NCBI GenBank assembly: GCA_001969505.1
Contig: LSSK01000992.1
Span: 1-13,021, forward strand
From: Zancudomyces culisetae
Lineage: Eukaryota > Kickxellomycota > Harpellomycetes > Harpellales > Legeriomycetaceae
Direction: 5' to 3'
Length of the DNA: 13,021 nucleotides
A model generated the notes under the pieces. The model was not told the origin of the DNA. It ran no database searches and was given only the letters and a program-made list of their open reading frames with translations. Every line of letters starts with the position of its first letter. Within the stretch, counting starts at the first letter, position 1. The position numbers were made by a program, and so were the translations under genes. Positions 8,640 through 13,021 of this stretch are shown piece by piece.

Positions 8640-9293
8640 TTTGCAGGATTCGCAAACATGGCGAAACCTATGTACAATCTAAGTCATGGTTATAAAAAAA
8701 TTAATGAAATGGTTACCTGGACAGTGGAAGGAATAAAAGCATTTAGTCAAATAAAGGAAGCAATAACTAATGCAGACAGATTGTATCCACCTGAAGGGAA
8801 TAAAAAGTTCGATATCGAAACGGATGCCAGCGAAGTAGCCATAGGAGCGGTTATGTTACAAGATCAGGAAGTAGGTCGAGTCCCCATCGCATTCGAATCT
8901 AGAGTGTTAAATAAAGCGGAACTAAATTATTCAGTAAATGAAAGAGAAATGTTAGCAATTATTCATGCATTTAAAACATGGAAACATTACCTTATTAATG
9001 GAGTAACAGTACATACCTACCATAAGACGCTGACATCGATTTTTAAAAAAAATGAACCAACAGGAAAGATCGCTAGGTGGCTAGAAGAATGGCAATATCT
9101 AAACCCGGAGATCAAATATATCAAGGGAAAAGAAATTGTGGGAGCGGATGCGTTATCAAGAAAAGAGTTTATTAACAGTATGGAAACAAAGGAATGGCCT
9201 GAACTAGTTATGGATTGTATAAAGGATGGCTATAACGAAAAACCAGAGAATATTAGACACCAATTAGATAAAGAAAGAAGCAAATTTGAATAA
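8640..9293 (+). pseudogene. RNase H domain, open frame but one catalytic Asp lost (element C)
   Basis: The frame is open from 8637 (after a TAA) to 9293, about 218 codons, with the first Met at 8658. It starts in the RT connection (FAGFANMAKPMYNL) and contains the RNase H landmarks ETDASEVAIGAVML (catalytic Asp), NYSVNEREMLAII (catalytic Glu), ARWLEEWQYLNPEIKYIKG and GADALSRKEF with the last Asp. The D-H motif between them reads TYHKTL: the Tyr codon TAC at 9018-9020 stands where a catalytic Asp is expected. This is the longest undamaged reading frame in C, yet it is only a fragment of a polyprotein and has no start context of its own. Confidence 0.9.
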
Positions 9294-9324
9294 TTAATAT
9301 CATTTCATATAGGAAGGTAAATAA

Positions 9325-10420
9325 CAATATTTACCGTATATACATCTAAATCAAATTGAAGATATAATAAATGCTTACCATGTAAGTGCAGCACACCTAG
9401 GAATAAACAACGTGTACAACCTGATGAGGCTCCGTTGCTGGTGGCCGAATATGCGACAAACGATAACAGCGGAATTAGCAATGTGCGAGGCTTGCCAATT
9501 ATCAGCTAAAGGCAAAGGAGCATCAGCACCACTAAACCCATTGAAACCAGCATACGAATCTTTTTCCAGATGGGAGATAGATTTTATCGGCCCCCTACCG
9601 AAAACAAAGAGAGGAAACAAGTGGATTCAAGTCGTGGTAGACTACCTAACAGGGTGGGTCATATCACAAGCTACGACCGATGCAACCACAGAGACAACTG
9701 CTAAATTTATATATGAAAATATTTTGTTAACGTTTGGTTGCCCAAAAGAAATATAAGTGATAGAGGAAAACAATTTACAGCAGATACACTAAGAACATAT
9801 TGAAGAATACTAGAAGTAAATCACAAACTCACTAGCGCTTACCATCCACAAATGAATGGAAAAACCGAGCGAGTGAATGGAATCATCTCGACAGCTATAG
9901 CAAAAATGGTTAACAATACAAAAACTAATTGGGATATATTCCTACCTCAAGCCACATGGGCCGCACGTATTCGCACAAATCGATCGACCGGTATATCTCC
10001 ATATTACTTAGTTTTCGGACAAAAACCAAAAATACCAAGAGACACTGATCCACCGTTGATAAAGTCAAAAAATAATTTGAATAAGGCTTGGGATAAGATA
10101 ATTAACTGAATTCGCGAACAAAATAAAGTCAGGAAAAATGCCATAAAAAACCAAAAAAAATTTGCTGATAAAATGAAAAATTTTTTTTTAAGAAAATATA
10201 TTTTCAATCATTGAAAATCAACGATTGGTACTGGTAAAAAAATTTAACAGAAAAAAATTGGAACCTTAGATTGCTGGCCCATTCCAAATTATTGAAAAAA
10301 CACCATTTAACACATTTAAACTGCGCTCACCTTAATGGTGAAATATTCGAATATTTAGTACATCACGACAGATTAAAACGAGCGAATAAAAGGAACAAAA
10401 AAACAATAAGGAGACCATAG
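9325..10420 (+). pseudogene. integrase with GPY/F-type C-terminus, broken (element C)
   Basis: The open part from 9325 to TAA at 9754-9756 holds the zinc domain (HVSAAH, CEAC) and the first catalytic Asp in WEIDFIGPLP. A frameshift near 9740-9756 moves the second Asp (ISDRGKQF, codon 9759-9761) and the Glu of NGKTERVNG into the next frame. There are 35 positions between them (DD35E), one being TGA at 9801-9803. The frame passes another TGA (10107-10109) and ends at 10212. A third frame from about 10219 gives AGPFQIIEKTPFNTFKLR, a GPY/F-like module. A fourth continues with YLVHHDRLKR to TAG at 10418-10420. Catalytic residues all survive. Confidence 0.9.
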
Positions 10421-10456
10421 AACAAATTTAGAAACAGTGTAGAGGACCTCTTAATT

Positions 10457-10467
10457 GAGGGAGGAGA
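10457..10467 (+). promoter_or_regulatory. polypurine tract of element C
   Basis: gagggaggaga lies between the end of the integrase frame and the TG that starts the 3' LTR, separated from it by three bases. It is the expected plus-strand primer for this element type. Confidence 0.75.
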
Positions 10468-10470
10468 TGA

Positions 10471-10678
10471 TGTCGTGACACCGTTCACATTCAGAAACAT
10501 GAAACACGGAGTAGGAGCATAATTAATTCAATACATAATTAAATATATATAAGTGCTTAAAGACGCACAAGGGAAATAGGGAATTCAGTAAAGTAGTTAG
10601 TTAAGGTTTAGTTAGGTAATCATATAGCCATATGGTTAAGTTAGTAAAGATACGTTTATAGTTACCGATATCACGACA
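10471..10678 (+). repeat. 3' LTR of element C, 208 bp
   Basis: It starts tgtcgtgaca and ends tatcacgaca. The first and last eight bases (TGTCGTGA and TCACGACA) are perfect inverted repeats with the canonical TG...CA. It follows directly on the polypurine tract. A TATA-like run lies near its middle. The next five bases, ataat (10679-10683), would be the right-hand target-site duplication, which cannot be verified because the 5' end is lost. Confidence 0.8.
10544..10553 (+). promoter_or_regulatory. TATA-like box in the LTR of element C
   Basis: tatatataag occurs about 74 bases into the LTR, where U3 promoters of short LTRs usually lie. AT-rich context makes such matches common, so the support is mainly positional. 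Confidence 0.35.
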
Positions 10679-10704
10679 ATAATATCTATGCAAAAATAAT
10701 AAAT

Positions 10705-10803
10705 AAAATCAATGGTAAATTGATATACAAAATCAATGTAAAAATTTATATACTAAATCAATGTTAAAATCGATAAACTACATCCTTGTTAAAATCAACA
10801 AAT
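10705..10803. repeat. four tandem units of about 25 bp
   Basis: Units start at 10705, 10729, 10754 and 10779, with lengths 24, 25, 25 and 25. They share a core like aaatcaatgttaaaat and end in (t)ata(t/a)ac or similar. The fourth is the most divergent. The array begins 26 bases after the LTR of C and lies next to the apparent downstream end of relic D, so it may belong to host DNA or to the end of D. Confidence 0.65.
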
Positions 10804-11087
10804 GAAAATAATACGTTTAACGATAAGTAGATACCTAATCTAAATAGATTATACATAAGCAAATTTAATTGATAAAATTTATTGTCTTTTAGTTTTTCAT
10901 CATAGTAAAATATTCTGATATAAAATTATATAAACCATTCTAAATACCGTTGGGATACATCAGAGTAAAATATAATTTAATAACTCATCTAATAAATTAT
11001 TTTTCTAAATACATACATATTCTAATATATACATGTTAAAAATACAATACATAGAATCATTTATAAGCAGCTCGATGTTATAACAGT

Positions 11088-11747
11088 ATCTTGAATAAAT
11101 CGTTAATATTTCTGTATTAATGAATGAAATATTATATAAAATATTATCAATATTTGAAGGTATAGTATAGTTCATTTATTCTGCATTGGTGCCCATTGTG
11201 ATACCAATAATTTATTTAAATACAGTTTTATTATACATAAAATATTTAATTCACAAATGGTATTTGTGGCATCAGTTAGTTATTGAGGGTTGGTCTATAT
11301 AAGAATGTATTGACAATGTTTTGTTTCGAATTGATAAATTAAAGTAACAATATCGAGTGATCCATGATGTAGTAATTAGGAATAACTTTGTTTTCAAATT
11401 GTTTGAACTATTCTAGGTAATTTCTTAGATTACTGGGTTTTCTTAACCAATTAATATATTCTATTGTTTTATATAGAATCTTTATTATCCAATTGGTAGC
11501 AGATGTAATTGGTCGAAATTCAATTAGCGTTATATGGATTTTAATTAATATGTAGTTATTCGGTAATAGATTAATTGTCTTTATGTAGTAGACTTATTAG
11601 CTTTTTCGATAATATATTGTAGAAAAGAAGTTAATTAGTATTTATAGATGTATTATTAAATACTTGATCATTGATGTCATATGAAATATCACGAGTAAGT
11701 ACAATATTGTCGTGTTGTTTAATATTTTCAATTTTGTTTGTGATAAT
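11088..11747 (-). pseudogene. Penelope-type reverse transcriptase relic (element D)
   Basis: From high to low coordinates: 11747-11631 is an open stretch with KIENIKQHDNIVLTRDISYD, similar to the region before RT in this family. In a second frame, 11593-11276 (106 codons, two internal stops) encodes YILIKIHITLIEFRPITSAT, matching the Y-x-L-x-K-I-H ... R-P-I-x-S signature, then MDHSILLL with a possible catalytic Asp (11360-11362). In a third frame 11205-11182 reads GITMGTNA, the conserved G-x-x-M-G block. In yet another, 11102-11088 reads RFIQD, where F-x-D-D is expected, so one catalytic Asp is lost. Motif order and spacing support RT. Each match alone is weak. Confidence 0.55.
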
Positions 11748-12047
11748 CTAGTAAATCCATGAATACAAAGACTATGAGATTATTGAATTTTTTTTGTTAA
11801 TACTTTCGTCATGATTGATATCATTGATAACTTTAGTTAAATAGATTTAGTTTTCTCTGTGAGTTTAAGAGTGATAGCATATAATAATTTTTACTCAAGC
11901 ATTTCAGTATAATTTCTTAATAATTTGTCATCAACGTTGGTAGAATATTTATATCTTTTAGTAGAAAGATGAGTTCTAATTAAATAAAAATGTCAATGTT
12001 ATGAATTTCATTGTTGAGTAATTGAGATATGTGTTTAAAGCAATTGT

Positions 12048-12257
12048 TTAAATAAGTAGTTTACTATCAGATTTGGAAGTCATGCTTTGAAAAAAGGTAA
12101 CTGTATCTAGCAATTTTTTAGTTGACTTTGTTGTATTTTTGGTAAAGTTACATAGAAATTGTTGATGGTATTGATGTTTGAAGTGATTACAGTATTTTAC
12201 TTTCTTTTTGAATATAATGTTGTGGTTCCTTCTTTGGCGCCATGTGAACTTTTGCAT
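12048..12257 (-). other. 69-codon Lys/Asn-rich open frame, unidentified
   Basis: ATG at 12255-12257 to a stop at 12048. The peptide is basic, with many Lys, Asn, Gln and Phe, and without a signal peptide or membrane segment. I do not recognise it. Its position on the same strand upstream of the RT relic makes an eroded N-terminal part of D the simplest reading. A chance frame in A-rich DNA is equally possible. One stretch, LLDTVTFF, superficially resembles a retropepsin site, but nothing else supports that. Confidence 0.25.
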
Positions 12258-12358
12258 AGATTTGTGTTGTTAATTACTCTTTATTTATTGTAATTGAATG
12301 TCTTTTGTTGGATTTGTAGTTTTTTTCTTTTCTTTATTGTTTTTTCTACTGTAGTATA

Positions 12359-12673
12359 TTAGTGATATTTTGGTTTTGTTGGTTGATGGTTTCGACGCAA
12401 TTTGTTGCCATAATATACATATCTTTGTCCTTTTAAACTATCTTGTGTATCTACGGTCAACAAGTTATGTTCTAGTTCTCGTTTCTTTATAGCCTTCTTA
12501 GTTTCAGCAATTTTCTGATTTTTTAGTTTTCTTCAGTTTAAATTAATCTTAAAAATTTGAAGATAAATATAAAAGATATTATGGAGGTCAGCTTCAAATT
12601 TTGTAATTGTATCAGCAAGTGAAGTAATAGAAGCAATGATTTTAAATCTAAAGTGAAGTTTGTATAGAGTTCT
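12359..12673 (-). pseudogene. 105-codon near-open frame with one TGA, unidentified
   Basis: From after a TAA (12674-12676) to TAA at 12359-12361 the frame is interrupted only by TGA at 12533-12535. In DNA this AT-rich, stops should come about every dozen codons, so this suggests former coding. The first half is hydrophobic-acidic (ITSLADTITKFEADLHNIF). The second is basic and helix-prone (AETKKAIKKRELEHNLLTVD), followed by LKGQRYVYYGNKLRRNHQ. There is no Met. It could be the N-terminal helical part of D or another worn gene. Confidence 0.4.
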
Positions 12674-13021
12674 TTACTTTTAATGTTATCGGTGTCATGA
12701 ACTTGTATATTTTGGTGTAATTTGGTGATTATTAAGTACTACTATAAAATATAATTATTGTTGACATTGTTGTGATAATTTTTCTGAAGAAATAAAAAAT
12801 GCTATTTAAAGTTTTTGTTTGTAGCATATGAATTTATTATTTAAGACTAAAATGTTGCATAAATAGAAAGTTGTTAAATTAATGAACTATTTAAAGTAAT
12901 GTTGTGTTTTGTGCTAGTTATGATATTAAACATGTTTAAAATCATATTTCTGATTCATCCAAATCATATTTGATATTGTTTGTTGATTTAAATTGAAACT
13001 GTTTAATATTAGTTTATGACA
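12674..13021. other. AT-rich end of window without a recognisable gene
   Basis: The plus strand is rich in T and G. Minus-strand frames give short Asn-rich peptides such as LNQQTISNMIWMNQKYDF before stops. I see no named motif, repeat or element boundary. It may still be part of the D relic or of an older insertion. Confidence 0.4.

Larger units (their letters stand above)
8230..10678 (+). mobile_element. element C: 5'-truncated Ty3/gypsy-type retrotransposon
   Basis: RT palm, RNase H, integrase, integrase C-terminal module, polypurine tract and 3' LTR follow in order on the plus strand. Gag and protease are missing, and the RT fades into the AT-rich block upstream. C overlaps A in the RT region and differs from it clearly in sequence, so it is not the severed end of A. 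The integrase pattern (NGKTERVNGII, TGISPYYLVFGQKP) recalls gypsy families known from fungi. The 3' end is unusually clear, with matching 8-bp LTR termini. Confidence 0.85.
10804..12673 (-). mobile_element. element D: heavily decayed Penelope-like retroelement, minus strand (tentative)
   Basis: No open frame exceeds 70 codons, yet the minus strand carries RT motifs in correct order and roughly correct spacing: a K-I-H and R-P-I-x-S pair, a D-x-S segment, G-I-T-M-G-T-N, and R-F-I-Q-D (details under the RT entry). The first pair is characteristic of Penelope-like RTs and not of gypsy RTs. Upstream on the same strand are Lys/Asn-rich stop-poor stretches (12048-12257, 12359-12673) that may be the N-terminal region. 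The part below 11087 gives only vague coding-like peptides, with no clear GIY-YIG endonuclease. The limits are estimates. Confidence 0.5.

Noticed and set aside
9375-9620. 81-codon minus-strand frame opposite the element C integrase.
   Set aside because: It is the antisense of a conserved integrase region with zinc-domain and catalytic motifs on the plus strand.
7011-9803. Possible reassignment of TGA as a sense codon, because several conserved positions hold TGA (7011-7013, 4622-4624, 9801-9803, 10107-10109).
   Set aside because: TAA and TAG interrupt the same domains (6433-6435, 8263-8265, 3524-3526), frameshifts are frequent, and the replaced residues would differ from site to site. Ordinary decay explains it.
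12235-12250. tggcgccaaag on the minus strand as a primer-binding site.
   Set aside because: No LTR end, paired repeat or gag is recognisable next to it.
12048-12257. LLDTVTFF in the 69-codon frame as a retroviral protease site.
   Set aside because: The Gly after D-T is absent, no C-terminal I-L-G loop was found, and the nearby RT motifs are of a class without a protease. Likely chance.
12362-12430. YVYYGNKLRRNHQPTKP as a mutated gag zinc knuckle.
   Set aside because: Spacing fits only if all Cys and the His are assumed lost, which is too permissive.

Overview
This window is AT-rich eukaryotic DNA made almost entirely of decayed transposable elements. I see no intact host gene, no tRNA or rRNA, no CRISPR array and no bacterial operon structure. 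All large coding signals belong to retroelements. Four are recognisable: three Ty3/gypsy-type LTR retrotransposons (called A, B and C here) and, on the minus strand at the right end, a very worn relic whose motifs fit a Penelope-like reverse transcriptase (D). The host cannot be named from sequence alone. The integrase of C looks closer to what I know from fungal and microsporidian gypsy elements than to insect errantiviruses, so an AT-rich fungus, a microsporidian or an AT-rich invertebrate are all possible.

Layout. 1-472: a 97-bp foldback repeat (20-116) with a truncated inverted copy (407-472) and a separate hairpin. 473-1136: no gene seen. 1137-3050 (+): element A, with remnants of gag zinc knuckle, protease, reverse transcriptase (RT) and the start of RNase H, cut off at 3050. 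3051-7832 (-): element B, reading right to left as primer-binding-site candidate, gag, protease, RT, RNase H, integrase, polypurine tract and 3' LTR. A 21-bp perfect direct repeat lies at its two outer ends. 7833-8229: an extremely AT-rich block. 8230-10678 (+): element C, lacking its 5' part, with RT, RNase H, integrase, polypurine tract and a well-defined 208-bp 3' LTR. 10705-10803: four 25-bp tandem units. 10804-13021: looks gene-free, but the minus strand holds ordered RT motifs (KIH, RPITS, G-x-x-M-G, F-x-x-D) and longer stop-poor stretches.

None of the elements can make its full product set. Gag, protease and RT are split by frameshifts and stops of all three types. The best-preserved pieces are the B integrase, with about 365 open codons and all zinc-binding and DD35E residues, and the C RNase H. 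B lies between remains of two unrelated elements, so the locus was built by nested insertion plus deletion or recombination. Coordinates of decayed genes are outer limits of detectable homology, read by eye.
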